A program made the position numbers and the translations under genes. Under the pieces are notes generated by a model. It ran no database searches. It was not told the DNA's origin and saw only the letters and a program-made list of their open reading frames with translations. 35,989 bases of DNA, taken from positions 1 through 35,989 of the forward strand of contig NZ_WHJH01000062.1 in NCBI RefSeq assembly GCF_011682145.1, in the 5' to 3' direction. Position 1 is the stretch's first letter, and the number at the start of each line of letters is the position of its first letter. This document shows positions 24,897-34,049 of this stretch, one piece after another. Source of the DNA: Massilia mucilaginosa (GTDB lineage Bacteria; Pseudomonadota; Gammaproteobacteria; Burkholderiales; Burkholderiaceae_D).

Positions 24897-26147
24897 TTAA
24901 CCGAACTTGCGCACGGCGTCGAGCGCGAGCCCGGCGCCGATACTGCCGAACAGGTCGCCTTCGACCTTGCGCGCATTCGGCACCAGCGCGCCGATGCGTT
25001 CGCGCAGCATGCGCACGCCGCTCGAGCCGCCGGTGAAGAATACCGTGTCGACCGCGTCCGGCGAGACGCCGGCATCAAGCAACAGCTTCAGCACGGTCTG
25101 GTCGATATTGCCGACCAGGTGGCTGATGGCGTCGTCGAACTCGCTGCGTTGGAGCAGCAGGTCGACCGGCGGCGACAGGCGGTCGAGCGCGAGCGTATAG
25201 CTGGCCGCGTCCGACAGCGCGATCTTGCCTTCTTCCACCTGCATCGCCAGCCAGTGGCCGGAACGCTCTTCGATCAGGCGCTGCAGGCGGCCCAGCTTGT
25301 CCGGCTCGCGGGCGTCGCGCGCCACGTCGGCCAGTTGCGCCGCCGCCTTCTTGGTGTAGGCCAGGTTGATGGTGTGCCAGGTCGCCAGGTTGAAGAAATA
25401 GCTCGACGGAATCGCGCTATTGTTGTTCAACAGGGTCTGGTAACCGAGCAGCGGCATCACCGAAGCCAGGCTCAGGTATTTATCGAAGTCGGTACCGCCG
25501 ATGTGCACGCCGCCGGTGGCCAGGATGTCGTCGCGCCGCTCGGCCTTCAGGGCCCGTTCGGGCGACAGGCGCACCAGCGAAAAGTCCGAGGTGCCGCCGC
25601 CGATGTCGGCGATCAGCACCAGTTCCTCGCGCCGGATCTGCGACTCGTAGTCGAAGGCGGCCGCGATCGGCTCGTACTGGAAGGCCACGTGCTCGAAGCC
25701 GACCGAACGCGCCACTTCGGCCAGAGTATCCTCGGCCAGGCGGTCGGCGGCAGCACTGTCGTCGATGAAGAACACCGGACGGCCGAACACGGCCGAGGTG
25801 AAGGTGCGCCCCGCTTCGCGTTCGGCGCGCCGCTTGACCTCGCCGATGAAGTGCGACATCAGCATGCGGAACGGCAATGCGCGTCCGCCGACTTCGGTCT
25901 GGCCGTCGATCAGGCTGGTTCCGAGCAAGCTTTTGAGCGAGCGCATCAAGCGCCCTTCATAGCCGGCAAGATAGCCTGCCAGGGCCGCGCGGCCATAGCT
26001 GACCTCCTCGTCCTCGGCGTTGAAAAACACCACCGAGGGCAAGGTTGCCTTGCCATCCTCGAGGGCGAGCAGAGACGACTGACCGGGGCGGACCCAGCCT
26101 ACTGTTGAGTTTGACGTTCCGAAATCGACGCCGCAAGCATTCGCCAT
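24897..26147 (-). CDS. yegD: YegD-like Hsp70-family protein
   Basis: 416 residues. It has the actin/Hsp70 nucleotide-binding fold without a normal substrate-binding domain: phosphate-1 loop VDFGTSNSTVG (near residue 6), connect motif IADIGGGTSDFSL, and adenosine motif VFFTGGSSGVRMLRERI. FQYEPIAAAFDYE is the usual Hsp70 'EP.AAA' block. It belongs with YegD, a putative chaperone of undefined role. The frame opens at 26213, but AAAGGG before the ATG at 26147 and the homology fix the start. It leads an apparent four-gene minus-strand run (YegD, exonuclease, DUF2946, receptor). Coupling to the exonuclease is firm; continuity to the receptor is less sure. It is divergent from a LacI regulator. Confidence 0.88.
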   Translation of the reverse strand: MANACGVDFGTSNSTVGWVRPGQSSLLALEDGKATLPSVVFFNAEDEEVSYGRAALAGYLAGYEGRLMRSLKSLLGTSLIDGQTEVGGRALPFRMLMSHFIGEVKRRAEREAGRTFTSAVFGRPVFFIDDSAAADRLAEDTLAEVARSVGFEHVAFQYEPIAAAFDYESQIRREELVLIADIGGGTSDFSLVRLSPERALKAERRDDILATGGVHIGGTDFDKYLSLASVMPLLGYQTLLNNNSAIPSSYFFNLATWHTINLAYTKKAAAQLADVARDAREPDKLGRLQRLIEERSGHWLAMQVEEGKIALSDAASYTLALDRLSPPVDLLLQRSEFDDAISHLVGNIDQTVLKLLLDAGVSPDAVDTVFFTGGSSGVRMLRERIGALVPNARKVEGDLFGSIGAGLALDAVRKFG

Positions 26148-26305
26148 GGTACCCTTTAGATTAAGGGGCGGCATTATACCAGACGGTGCCGCCAGCGGGC
26201 ATCCTGCCTGCAATGTCGTCGCGGCGCAACTGAAAAACCGCGATTCCGGCGCGGCCGCAGTTCTCAGCAGTAACGTATTGCCACATAGAAACGTGATGGG
26301 CTACA

Positions 26306-26335
26306 CTGGGCAATCCGCCAAGGATTGTTACCCAG
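26306..26335. promoter_or_regulatory. nested inverted repeat before the LacI gene
   Basis: CAATCC-GCCAA-GGATTG (26311-26327) is flanked by CTGGG (26306-26310) and CCCAG (26331-26335). It ends nine bases before the LacI-family ATG. It could be an autoregulatory operator or an RNA hairpin masking the ribosome site. The odd spacing is unlike classical LacI half-site geometry. Confidence 0.35.
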
Positions 26336-26344
26336 AAGAACTAG

Positions 26345-27415
26345 ATGACCCACACGCCACCGCACTGCCCCAGCATTGCCGACGTCAAGCAGCTGATCCA
26401 CAGCGAAGCGCGCCGCGTCACGTCCTACGACGTGGCCAGCGCGGCCGGGGTGTCGCAATCGGCCGTGTCGCGCTGCTTCAAGCCGGGCGCCAGCGTGTCG
26501 AAAGCCACCTTTGCGCGCGTGATGCAGGCTGCCGCCGACCTCGACTACACGCCCAACGCCGCCGCGCGCAGCCTGATCACGCGCCGCTCGAACCTGATCG
26601 CGGTGGTGCTGTCGGACATCGTCACCCTGCACTATCCGCAGATCCTGTCCGAGCTGAGCCGGCAATTCGGCCAGCACGGCATGCGCGTGCTGCTGTTTTC
26701 GCTGGCGCGCGAAGGCGACATCGGCGCCACCCTGGCCGACATCTGGCAGCACCAGGTCGACGGCGCGGTGCTGGCCGCCACCCTGAGCCATGAGCAGGCG
26801 GCCGAATTCGAGCGGCGCCGGATTCCCTTCGTGCTGTTCAACCGCACCCTGCGCGAAGGCGCAGTCAACGCGGTCGTGTGCGACCAGGTGGAAGGGGCGC
26901 GCCTGCTGGTGTCGCGCCTGGCCGCCGCCGGCCACAAGCGCTTCGCCATGATCGACGGCCCGCACGACTCGGCCATCGCCCAGGACCGCAAGCACGGGGT
27001 GGCCGGGCGCCTGGCCGAACTGGGACTGGCCGCGCCGCTGATCGTCAGCGGCGACTACGACTACGCCAGCGGCGGGCGCGGGCTGCGCGAGATCATCGCC
27101 GGCCTGGGCGGCCTGCCGGACGCGGTCATGTGCGGCAACGACATCATGGCCATCGGCTGCCTCGACACGGCGCGCCACGACCTCGGCCTCGACGTGCCGG
27201 GCCAATTGTCGGTGACCGGCTTCGACGGCATGGCGCCGGCCGGCTGGCTCAGCTACAACCTGACCACCCTGCGCCAGCCGGTGCAGACCATGACGCTGGC
27301 GGCCAGCGCCATGCTGACCGGACTGATCTGCTCAAGCGGCGGCTGCCCCGAGCGGCGCGTGTTTTCCGCCGCCGTGGTGGAAGGCGCGACCGCGCGGCTG
27401 GGTCCGGGCGCCTGA
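26345..27415 (+). CDS. LacI-family transcriptional regulator
   Basis: 356 residues. It has an unusually long lead (about 25 residues, MTHTPPHCPSIADVKQL) before the LacI helix-turn-helix VTSYDVASAAGVSQSAVSRC and the hinge helix YTPNAAARSLITRRS. The periplasmic-binding-protein-like sensor follows (NLIAVVLSDIV ... MCGNDIMAIG ... LSVTGFDGM). A sugar or related ligand is expected. No sugar transporter or catabolic genes flank it: the neighbours are the YegD-like gene (divergent) and an oxidase subunit. It may therefore act in trans. An inverted repeat at 26306-26335 is a possible autoregulatory site. The ATG at 26345 is the first in frame; the Shine-Dalgarno (AGAAGAA) is moderate. Confidence 0.88.
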   Translation: MTHTPPHCPSIADVKQLIHSEARRVTSYDVASAAGVSQSAVSRCFKPGASVSKATFARVMQAAADLDYTPNAAARSLITRRSNLIAVVLSDIVTLHYPQILSELSRQFGQHGMRVLLFSLAREGDIGATLADIWQHQVDGAVLAATLSHEQAAEFERRRIPFVLFNRTLREGAVNAVVCDQVEGARLLVSRLAAAGHKRFAMIDGPHDSAIAQDRKHGVAGRLAELGLAAPLIVSGDYDYASGGRGLREIIAGLGGLPDAVMCGNDIMAIGCLDTARHDLGLDVPGQLSVTGFDGMAPAGWLSYNLTTLRQPVQTMTLAASAMLTGLICSSGGCPERRVFSAAVVEGATARLGPGA

Positions 27416-27572
27416 CAGGCGGGACGGCGTGCACGCATGACGCCGCCATGCGCGGCCCAGAGTTCCCCTGAAAACGCGGCCGTTTGACGCCCGCCAAGTG
27501 GCGCAGGGCGCGCAATCGTGTGGCGGACGGGCCTCGCTATAGTCATCCGTGAGATCGACGCACGGAGAACCG

Positions 27573-29168
27573 ATGAGCGCGAGCATCCTTCCCGGCCAGG
27601 ACGCGCTGGCCCACGACGAACGGCACAGCCATCCGCACGGCTGGCGGCGCTGGCTGTACGCGACCAACCACAAGGATATCGGCACCCTGTACCTGTGGTT
27701 TTCGCTGGCCATGTTCATGGCCGGCGGCGTGCTGGCCCTGCTGATCCGGCTCGAACTGTTCCAGCCGGGGCTGCAATTCTTCTATCCCGAGCTGTACAAC
27801 CAGTTCGTCACCGTGCACGGGCTGGTGATGGTGTTCGGCGCCATCATGCCGGCCTTCGTCGGCTTCGCCAACTGGATGATCCCGCTCCAGATCGGCGCCT
27901 CCGACATGGCGTTCGCGCGCATGAACAATTTTTCGTTCTGGCTGCTGCCGCCGGCCGCCGTGCTGCTGCTGGCCGCCTTTTTCAGCGCCGGCGGCGCCAC
28001 CGCGTCGGGCTGGACCATGTATCCGCCGCTGTCGCTGCAAATGGGTCCCGGGATGGACCTGGCCATCTTCGCCATCCACCTGATGGGCGCCTCGTCGATC
28101 ATGGGCGCGATTAACATCATCACCACCATCCTCAACATGCGCGCCCCGGGCATGACCTTGATGAAGATGCCGATCTTCTGCTGGACCTGGCTGATCACCG
28201 CCTACCTGCTCATCGCCGTCATGCCGGTGCTGGCCGCCGCCGTGACCATGATGCTCACCGACCGCCACTTCGGCACCACCTTCTTCAACGCGGCCGGGGG
28301 CGGTGATCCGGTCCTGTACCAGCACCTCTTCTGGTTCTTCGGCCATCCCGAGGTGTACATCATGATCCTGCCCGGCTTCGGCATCATATCGCAGGTCATT
28401 CCCGCCTTTGCGCGCAAGAGCCTGTTCGGCTACGCCTCGATGGTGTACGCCACCGCCGCCATTGCGATCCTCTCGTTCATCGTCTGGGCGCACCACATGT
28501 TCACCACCGGCATGCCGGTTACGGCCCAGCTGTTCTTCATGTACGCCACCATGCTGGTGGCGGTGCCGACCGGCGTGAAGGTGTTCAACTGGATCGCCAC
28601 CATGTGGCGCGGCTCGCTGACCCTGGAAACGCCGATGCTGTTCGCGATCGGCTTCATCTGGGTGTTCACCATCGGCGGCCTGTCCGGCGTGCTGCTGGCG
28701 GTGGTGCCGATCGATATCCAGGTGCACGACACCTATTACGTCGTTGCCCATTTTCATTACGTGCTGGTGGCCGGATCGCTGTTCTGCCTGTTCGCCGGCT
28801 TCTACTACTGGGTGCCGAAATGGACCGGGCACATGTACAACGAGGGGCGCGCCAAATTTCACTTCTGGAATTCGCTGGTGTGGGTCAACGTCACCTTCTT
28901 TCCCATGCATTTCCTGGGGCTGGCCGGCATGCCGCGCCGCTATGCCGACTATGCCACCCAGTTCGCCGACTTTCACATGCTCACTTCGGTCGCTTCCTTG
29001 CTGTTCGGGCTGACGCAGGCTTACTGGCTGTTCGCCATCGTGCTGCCGACCGTGCGCGGCGGCGAGAAGGCGGCGGCCAAGCCCTGGGATGGCGCCGAAG
29101 GGCTGGAATGGACGGTGCCCAGTCCCGCCCCCTTCCACACCTTCGGGACGCCGCCGCAGATCAAATGA
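27573..29168 (+). CDS. ctaD: cytochrome c oxidase subunit I, aa3-type, without adjacent subunits II and III
   Basis: 531 residues, about twelve transmembrane helices, inner membrane. Reaction-centre residues are present: the haem ligand His in [10 protein letters not shown], the CuB and cross-linked Tyr motif [10 protein letters not shown], the CuB pair in WAHHMFTTG, and haem ligands in VAHFHYVLV. The D-channel Asp (IGASDMAF), the D-channel Glu in HPEVY and the K-channel region look intact, so proton pumping is plausible. The start at 27573 has CGGAGA upstream; eight further in-frame codons precede it. Unusually, no subunit II, III or assembly gene is adjacent; only a DUF2244 gene follows, 31 bp on. 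It may be a second copy using subunits encoded elsewhere, or the remainder of a disrupted operon. Confidence 0.92.
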   Translation: MSASILPGQDALAHDERHSHPHGWRRWLYATNHKDIGTLYLWFSLAMFMAGGVLALLIRLELFQPGLQFFYPELYNQFVTVHGLVMVFGAIMPAFVGFANWMIPLQIGASDMAFARMNNFSFWLLPPAAVLLLAAFFSAGGATASGWTMYPPLSLQMGPGMDLAIFAIHLMGASSIMGAINIITTILNMRAPGMTLMKMPIFCWTWLITAYLLIAVMPVLAAAVTMMLTDRHFGTTFFNAAGGGDPVLYQHLFWFFGHPEVYIMILPGFGIISQVIPAFARKSLFGYASMVYATAAIAILSFIVWAHHMFTTGMPVTAQLFFMYATMLVAVPTGVKVFNWIATMWRGSLTLETPMLFAIGFIWVFTIGGLSGVLLAVVPIDIQVHDTYYVVAHFHYVLVAGSLFCLFAGFYYWVPKWTGHMYNEGRAKFHFWNSLVWVNVTFFPMHFLGLAGMPRRYADYATQFADFHMLTSVASLLFGLTQAYWLFAIVLPTVRGGEKAAAKPWDGAEGLEWTVPSPAPFHTFGTPPQIK

Positions 29169-29199
29169 CACCTCAACGACCACAGCGCATGGCGCCAGC

Positions 29200-29649
29200 A
29201 TGAAACAGGAATGGCTGTTGAAGAAGAATTGTTCGATGTCGCCGCGCCAGGTTGGCGTGGCGTACGGTTCGCTGTGCGGGGTTCTGATCGCGATCGCCCT
29301 CGCCTTTGCGCTGCATGGCGCCTGGTTCGTGTTTGTCTTCGCGCTGCTCGACATCGGCGTGCTGGCGGCGGCGCTGCTGCACTACGCGCGCCATGCGGGC
29401 GACTGCGAAACCGTGGCGTTCAGCGAGGGAGGGCTGATCGTGGAGCGGGTCGAGGCGGGCAAGGTCGAGCGGATCCGCCTGGAAGCGTGCTGGACGCGCA
29501 TCGCCATGCCCGACCGCAAGCGCAGCCTGATCGCGCTCGAATCGCGCGGCGTCAAGGTGGAGATCGGCGGCTTTGTCGGAGAAGAGATGCGCCAGCAGGT
29601 GGCGCAGGAGCTGCGCCGCGAACTGCGCAGCCGTGCATTTGTGCGCTGA
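29200..29649 (+). CDS. DUF2244 membrane protein
   Basis: 149 residues. A short basic N-terminus (MKQEWLLKKNCSMSPRQ) precedes two adjacent transmembrane helices (about 20-62, VAYGSLCGVLIAIALAF and FVFALLDIGVLAAALLHYA) and a cytoplasmic C-terminal domain with FSEGGLIVERVEAGKVER and a final VGEEMRQQVAQELRREL. This is the DUF2244 pattern; such genes usually accompany cytochrome oxidase operons in proteobacteria, though their function is unknown. It begins 31 bp after ctaD, supporting one transcript and an oxidase-linked role. The start at 29200 has a poor ribosome site but is fixed by homology. Confidence 0.82.
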   Translation: MKQEWLLKKNCSMSPRQVGVAYGSLCGVLIAIALAFALHGAWFVFVFALLDIGVLAAALLHYARHAGDCETVAFSEGGLIVERVEAGKVERIRLEACWTRIAMPDRKRSLIALESRGVKVEIGGFVGEEMRQQVAQELRRELRSRAFVR

Positions 29650-29752
29650 GCGCGCGTGGCCGCTTGCCGGCCGCGCGCGCTGCGCTGATTGATGTGCCGG
29701 CGCTGCTGTCCCAGATGGGTTGGGCGCAGCGGCGCGCAACAGGCCGCTGCGC
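29650..29752. terminator. two GC-rich hairpins between convergent genes
   Basis: The first hairpin, 29650-29661 with 29669-29680 (12 pairs including one G-T), follows DUF2244 directly. The second, GCGCAGCGGC at 29724-29733 with its perfect complement at 29743-29752, follows the chemoreceptor gene on the other strand. Neither has a T run, so termination may be partial or factor-dependent. Confidence 0.4.
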
Positions 29753-29767
29753 TGTGCCGGCAGGACC

Positions 29768-31852
29768 TCAGAACTCGTCCCATTCCTCGGTGGCGGGCGT
29801 GCTCGCCGGCTTGGCCGGCTTGGCCGGCTTGGCCAGCGCGGGCCGGGCGCCGGGCCGGGCCATGGTCGACGACGGCGTGGAGCGCGCCACCGTCTGGTGC
29901 GCCGCGCTGTGGGTGCGGTCGTCCAGCTTGAACACATTGACCGCCCTGGCCAGCTGCGAGGCCTGGAACTGCAGGCTTTCGGCGGCGGCGGCGGCTTCTT
30001 CCACCAGTGCCGCGTTTTGCTGGGTCACGCCATCCATCTCGGCAATCGCCTGGTTGACCTGCGATATGCCCTGGCTTTGCTCGCCGGTAGCGACCGTAAT
30101 TTCCGCGATGATGGCATTGACCCGGCCCACGCTGGCGACCACCTGCTCCATCGTGCTGCCGGCCTCGTCGACCTGGCGGCTGCCGATCGCCACCTTGCCC
30201 ACCGAATCGTCGATCAGGGCTTTGATCTCCTTGGCGGCCGCCGCGCTGCGCTGGGCCAGGTTGCGCACTTCCGACGCCACCACCGCGAAGCCGCGACCCT
30301 GCTCGCCGGCGCGCGCCGCTTCCACCGCCGCGTTCAAGGCCAGGATATTGGTCTGGAAAGCGATTCCATCGATCACGCTGATGATGTCGACGATCTTGTT
30401 GGACGATTCGTTGATCGATGTCATGGTGGCGATCACCTGCGACACCGCCGCCCCGCTCTTGCGCGCCACGTCCGAGGCCGATGCCGCCAGCTGGTTGGCC
30501 TGCTTGGCGTTCTCGGCATTGTCGCGCACGGTGGCGGTCAGCTGCTCGATCGAGGCCGCCGTTTCTTCCAGCGAACTGGCCTGCTGCTCGGTGCGCGCCG
30601 ACAAGTCGTTATTGCCGTGCGCGATTTCCGCGCTCGACTGGGCCACGTTGTCGGCGCTCTCGTGCACCTGCACCAGCACCGCATGAATCTTGGTGACAAA
30701 GGCGTTGAAGCCCTCCCCGATCACCGCCAGCTCATCCTTGCCGCGCACGTCCAGCCGCACCCGCAGGTCGGCCTCGCCCGAGGACAGGTTGGTCATCGTC
30801 TCGCCCAGGGTGCGCAGCGGACGGGTCAGGCGCGAGACCACCAGCACCAGGATGCCGCCAGTGGCCAGGGCGCACACCAGCGCCACGATCAGGGTGTAGA
30901 GCAGCAGTTCGCGCGCCGGCGCGGTCGCCACGGCCTTGGGAAAGCTCAGCTCCACGCTCCACGGCGCGATATCGGCATGGATAGCGAGCGGTTGCAGCAG
31001 GCGGATATTGCCACGGCCATCATCGAATTCGTAGGCCTGGCCTTGCTTGATGCGCTCGAGCGCGGCCGCCGGCAAATCGTCGGCCGGCTTGCCCAGGCGC
31101 TCCGCGACGGGATGACTGGCGTACAGGCCGCCATTTGAAATGAGCGACAGTTTGCCGCCCTCGATCACTTTCAGGCTCGCCAGGATGGCGGTCAGGCGCG
31201 GCAGCATGAAGTCGGCGCTGGCCGTGCCCTTGAACTTGCCGTCAACGATGATCGGCGCCACCAGCGAGGCCATCAGCACATCCTTGCCCGCCACCGGATA
31301 CACGTACGGCTCCGTGAAATAGACCTTGCCGCTGCGCTTGGGAATGTCGTACCAGTCATTCGCGCCGGCGGCGGTGCCGAACACGATCGGTTCGATATGC
31401 ACCTCGTTCTTGGCGTCGCGCGTGAAATACGGCATGAACCGCCCGGTAGCGTCGAAGTGCGGCTTCTTGTCGGCGAACTCGGCATCCTTGCCGTCAAGTT
31501 CGTTCGGCTCGAAAGTCACCGCCGCGCCGATCAGGTCCTCGGTTCCCAGCAGGGTAGCCTTGGTCAACTCGTTGATCTGCTCGCGCTGCAAGGGCTGGCT
31601 GACGGCCTTGGTCGCGCGCATGGCCGATCCCAGGCTGATCACACTGGCCAGATTGGTCGACAGCCGGCTCTGCAAGGCGCCGACCACCTCGCGCGAGGAC
31701 GTGCGCGCCAGTTCCATGGCCGCCGCTTCCGCGCTGGCGCTGCTTTTCACGCCGATCACGACCGCCGTGACGGCCAGGCTGAGCACCACCAGCGCGGTGG
31801 CGGCGACGCAAATCTTGCTATTGAGTGAAAGCCCTGTTCCGAATGCTGCCAT
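29768..31852 (-). CDS. methyl-accepting chemotaxis protein with dCache-type sensor
   Basis: 694 residues. TM1 is at about 14-38; the periplasmic double-cache-like sensor about 45-325 ([20 protein letters not shown] is the dCache signature); TM2 about 326-346; HAMP about 347-400; then the cytoplasmic signalling hairpin with the tip [20 protein letters not shown]. The C-terminus has a Pro/Ala/Lys linker (three 9-bp repeats encoding AKP, 29805-29831) and ends EEWDEF, resembling the WxxF pentapeptide that tethers CheR/CheB. The ATG at 31852 has GAGGAT upstream. An alternative at 31885 forms a TGATG overlap with the porin stop. Amino acids or small carboxylates are usual dCache ligands; the ligand here is unknown. 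Confidence 0.92.
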   Translation of the reverse strand: MAAFGTGLSLNSKICVAATALVVLSLAVTAVVIGVKSSASAEAAAMELARTSSREVVGALQSRLSTNLASVISLGSAMRATKAVSQPLQREQINELTKATLLGTEDLIGAAVTFEPNELDGKDAEFADKKPHFDATGRFMPYFTRDAKNEVHIEPIVFGTAAGANDWYDIPKRSGKVYFTEPYVYPVAGKDVLMASLVAPIIVDGKFKGTASADFMLPRLTAILASLKVIEGGKLSLISNGGLYASHPVAERLGKPADDLPAAALERIKQGQAYEFDDGRGNIRLLQPLAIHADIAPWSVELSFPKAVATAPARELLLYTLIVALVCALATGGILVLVVSRLTRPLRTLGETMTNLSSGEADLRVRLDVRGKDELAVIGEGFNAFVTKIHAVLVQVHESADNVAQSSAEIAHGNNDLSARTEQQASSLEETAASIEQLTATVRDNAENAKQANQLAASASDVARKSGAAVSQVIATMTSINESSNKIVDIISVIDGIAFQTNILALNAAVEAARAGEQGRGFAVVASEVRNLAQRSAAAAKEIKALIDDSVGKVAIGSRQVDEAGSTMEQVVASVGRVNAIIAEITVATGEQSQGISQVNQAIAEMDGVTQQNAALVEEAAAAAESLQFQASQLARAVNVFKLDDRTHSAAHQTVARSTPSSTMARPGARPALAKPAKPAKPASTPATEEWDEF

Positions 31853-31884
31853 GGTCTTTTTATCCTCTGTCGGTGTATCGAACA

Positions 31885-32697
31885 TCAAAATGTCTTGGTC
31901 AGCGCCACCACGAAGGTGCCGACGGCCGGATTCGACACCGGGATCTTCCCGGACGAATCGGGAATGCCGAGCGTGTACGCGTCATAGGCATTGGTGGCGC
32001 CGCGCGCCTTGGTGTACGCGCCCGACATCGCCCAGCCGCCGTCGAAGGCCTTGCTCACGCCCACTTTGAGATCGCGCCAGTTCCAGATATCGTTGCCGGC
32101 GCCATGGACCCGGCCGTCGCCCGCGTGCAGGTTGAGGGTATAGCCGGAACCGAGGTCGACATTGGCGCCGATGTCCAGGTAGCCGGTGCCGCGCGCATTG
32201 GTGATGCCGAAAAATTCCTTGGTGTAGGTGCTGTTGTACTTGGCATAGAAAAATTTGTAGGTCATGCCCAGCGACAGTTCGCCGTAGTCGTAGGTGGTGG
32301 CGGTGGCGCGGTACTCGGCGCCCGGGTATTTGTAGTAATACACCAGCGCGCTGTAGCCGATCGGCCCGGCGCTGCCGCTGTAGCCGCCGTACAGGTCGAT
32401 TTCGAGCGTGCCGTCCTCGACATAGCGGTTGCTGACGGTCGACATCCAGACCCCGGCCGACCAGCCGCTCGGATGGCCCAGGTCGAAGCCGCCTTGCAGG
32501 GCCGGCTTGCCCCAGGTCTGGCGAAAGCCGCGCGAGATGTATTGCGAGACCAGGGTGACGTTGGCGGTCATGGTGGTGGCCGGCGCGGCGGCGGGTGCGG
32601 GCGCGGCGCTGTCGGTGGCCTGGGCCGATGCCTGGGAGGCGCACGCCAGCAGGCTGGCGAAAGAGAGGGCAATGCGGTGCTTGACGATAGAAGGCAT
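31885..32697 (-). CDS. TorF-family putative outer-membrane porin
   Basis: 270 residues. A signal peptide ends at ASA (about 25), then an Ala/Pro-rich linker. The beta barrel begins with the family hallmark [26 protein letters not shown] and continues with alternating aromatic strands to a C-terminal Phe (VVALTKTF). Proteins of this type (TIGR02001) are described as porins with ill-defined substrates. It sits directly upstream of a chemoreceptor gene, with the stop at or within 33 bp of that gene's start. The porin and receptor may therefore serve the same solute, the porin admitting what the receptor senses (inference). Confidence 0.85.
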   Translation of the reverse strand: MPSIVKHRIALSFASLLACASQASAQATDSAAPAPAAAPATTMTANVTLVSQYISRGFRQTWGKPALQGGFDLGHPSGWSAGVWMSTVSNRYVEDGTLEIDLYGGYSGSAGPIGYSALVYYYKYPGAEYRATATTYDYGELSLGMTYKFFYAKYNSTYTKEFFGITNARGTGYLDIGANVDLGSGYTLNLHAGDGRVHGAGNDIWNWRDLKVGVSKAFDGGWAMSGAYTKARGATNAYDAYTLGIPDSSGKIPVSNPAVGTFVVALTKTF

Positions 32698-33048
32698 CTT
32701 GAGTTTTCCGTAAGGTTACTGGACGCGCAAGGACAGCCGCACCAGGTACATCTTGAGCGAAGAGTCAGACGAGGATCAGGTCAAACGTGCGGCAAACTCC
32801 GCCGGCGAGGTTGGGGCCGGCAGGGGCGCCCGGTCATGCTGGGGCTTGAAACGGGTGGACGCGCGCCTCAACGCGAGCCCATGCAGCAAGGATAGGCGCG
32901 AGCGCGCGGAGATGTCAAACGTGTTGCACTACGAAAATGAAATCCGTTGTATAACGGAGAGAACAGGTGACAATTCGCCGCCATCGCGGCGCTGCGCGCA
33001 TGCCCGCAGCGCCGCGATGGCGCCGCTCCGGGGAAAAGATCAGTCCGC
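32698..33048. other. 351-bp intergenic region
   Basis: No convincing gene. It must hold the promoter of the porin-chemoreceptor unit (minus strand), which I cannot place precisely. It also has a small dyad TCCGTT-GTAT-AACGGA (32943-32958) in an AT-richer patch and the very stable hairpin at 32979-33022 next to the end of the esterase-like gene. Confidence 0.6.
32979..33022 (-). terminator. very stable 18-bp hairpin after the esterase-like gene
   Basis: CGCCATCGCGGCGCTGCG (32979-32996) pairs perfectly with 33005-33022 around an eight-base loop, 26 bp after the stop at 33049. On the minus strand it is followed by CGAATTGTC, not a T run. It may be a terminator, an mRNA 3'-end stabiliser or a protein site. 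Confidence 0.5.
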
Positions 33049-33945
33049 TTACTGGGCGGCGCCGGGCGCCTTGCCCGCGCCGGCGCCGATGGCGCCTGCG
33101 CCGGCCGGCCCGTACACCGTTTCCAGCGCCACCGCTTCGCTGGCGCGGTAAATCGTCTCGTGGCGCTCCTTCGGCATCGGCTTGAAGCTCAAGCTCACGC
33201 CGGCCGGCGCATGCGCCAGCAGCGACGCCGCCAGGCGCGCCGTGCCGGGGACGATATTGTCTTCATCGGCCGAGGTCAGGAAAATCTTCTTCTGCCGGGC
33301 CGGCAGCGCCTTGATGCTGGCGTCCGCCGCGCGCACCAGCGCTTCATCGTTCCACCACAGGCTGGGGCTGATCGCCACGTAGCGGTCGAACAGGTCCGGC
33401 TCGACCAGCAAGGTTTCGACGATGAACAGGCCGGCCAGCGATTCGCCCACGATCCCTTTGTCGGCCGTGACGCGGTAGTGCGCGGCAATGTACGGCATCA
33501 GCTCGCTGCGGATGAACTGGCGGAACGCCGCCGAGCCGCCCACGCGCGCGGCGATCTTCTTGTCGCGCTCGACCGTGGTCGGACCGGTCAGGTCGCGCCG
33601 GCGTTCGGTGTTTTCGATTCCCACCAGCAGCACCGGCATCATGCGCCCCGCGGCCACCAGCGCCTGCACCGTCTGCGCGACGTGCGGAAAATCTTCAGCC
33701 TGGCCGCCGTCGGGCATGTACAGCACCGGCAGCGCAGCGGACTCCTTGCCGCCATGACCGGCCGGCGCGAATACATTGATGCGGCGGGTTTCGGACAGCA
33801 CGGCCGATTTCAGCAAGAACGTGTCGGACTTGACAGCCTGGGCAGCGGTCTCGGCGGACGGTGCGGCAGGCAAGCCGGCCGGCGCTTGCGCCATCGACTG
33901 GACAGCGGCGCAGCACATGGTCAGGGAGAACAAGACTTTTTTCAT
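33049..33945 (-). CDS. exported alpha/beta-hydrolase, esterase-D/Fes-like
   Basis: 298 residues. A signal peptide (MKKVLFSLTMCCAAVQSMAQ) predicts a periplasmic enzyme. The putative-esterase fold shows VLYMPDGGQAEDF (oxyanion region), nucleophile Ser in GESLAGLF (near residue 168), an acidic residue in TSADEDNIV, and the catalytic His in KERHETIY. VLLVGIENTERRRDLTGPT is typical of the IroE/esterase-D branch acting on siderophore or other esters. The C-terminus is a Gly/Ala tail (GPAGAGAIGAGAGK). The substrate is unknown; no siderophore genes are nearby. The ribosome site is weak, but the signal peptide fixes the start. Confidence 0.83.
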   Translation of the reverse strand: MKKVLFSLTMCCAAVQSMAQAPAGLPAAPSAETAAQAVKSDTFLLKSAVLSETRRINVFAPAGHGGKESAALPVLYMPDGGQAEDFPHVAQTVQALVAAGRMMPVLLVGIENTERRRDLTGPTTVERDKKIAARVGGSAAFRQFIRSELMPYIAAHYRVTADKGIVGESLAGLFIVETLLVEPDLFDRYVAISPSLWWNDEALVRAADASIKALPARQKKIFLTSADEDNIVPGTARLAASLLAHAPAGVSLSFKPMPKERHETIYRASEAVALETVYGPAGAGAIGAGAGKAPGAAQ

Positions 33946-34049
33946 AAGATATCCATGGACGAGAGACCGCTAGTCTGCCACTAAAACATTGTCTATACAA
34001 CACGCTGGGCATAAGGCGCACGGTGTCGCGGCGGTGACCGGCTGGCAGC

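Noticed and set aside
29805-29831. Three 9-bp direct repeats (GCCGGCTTG)
   Set aside because: They encode the Ala-Lys-Pro linker at the C-terminus of the chemoreceptor; an ordinary coding repeat rather than a mobile or regulatory element.
29200-30686. Long plus-strand frame continuing past DUF2244 into the chemoreceptor region
   Set aside because: Antisense to the chemoreceptor signalling domain; no start signal and no domain in that frame.
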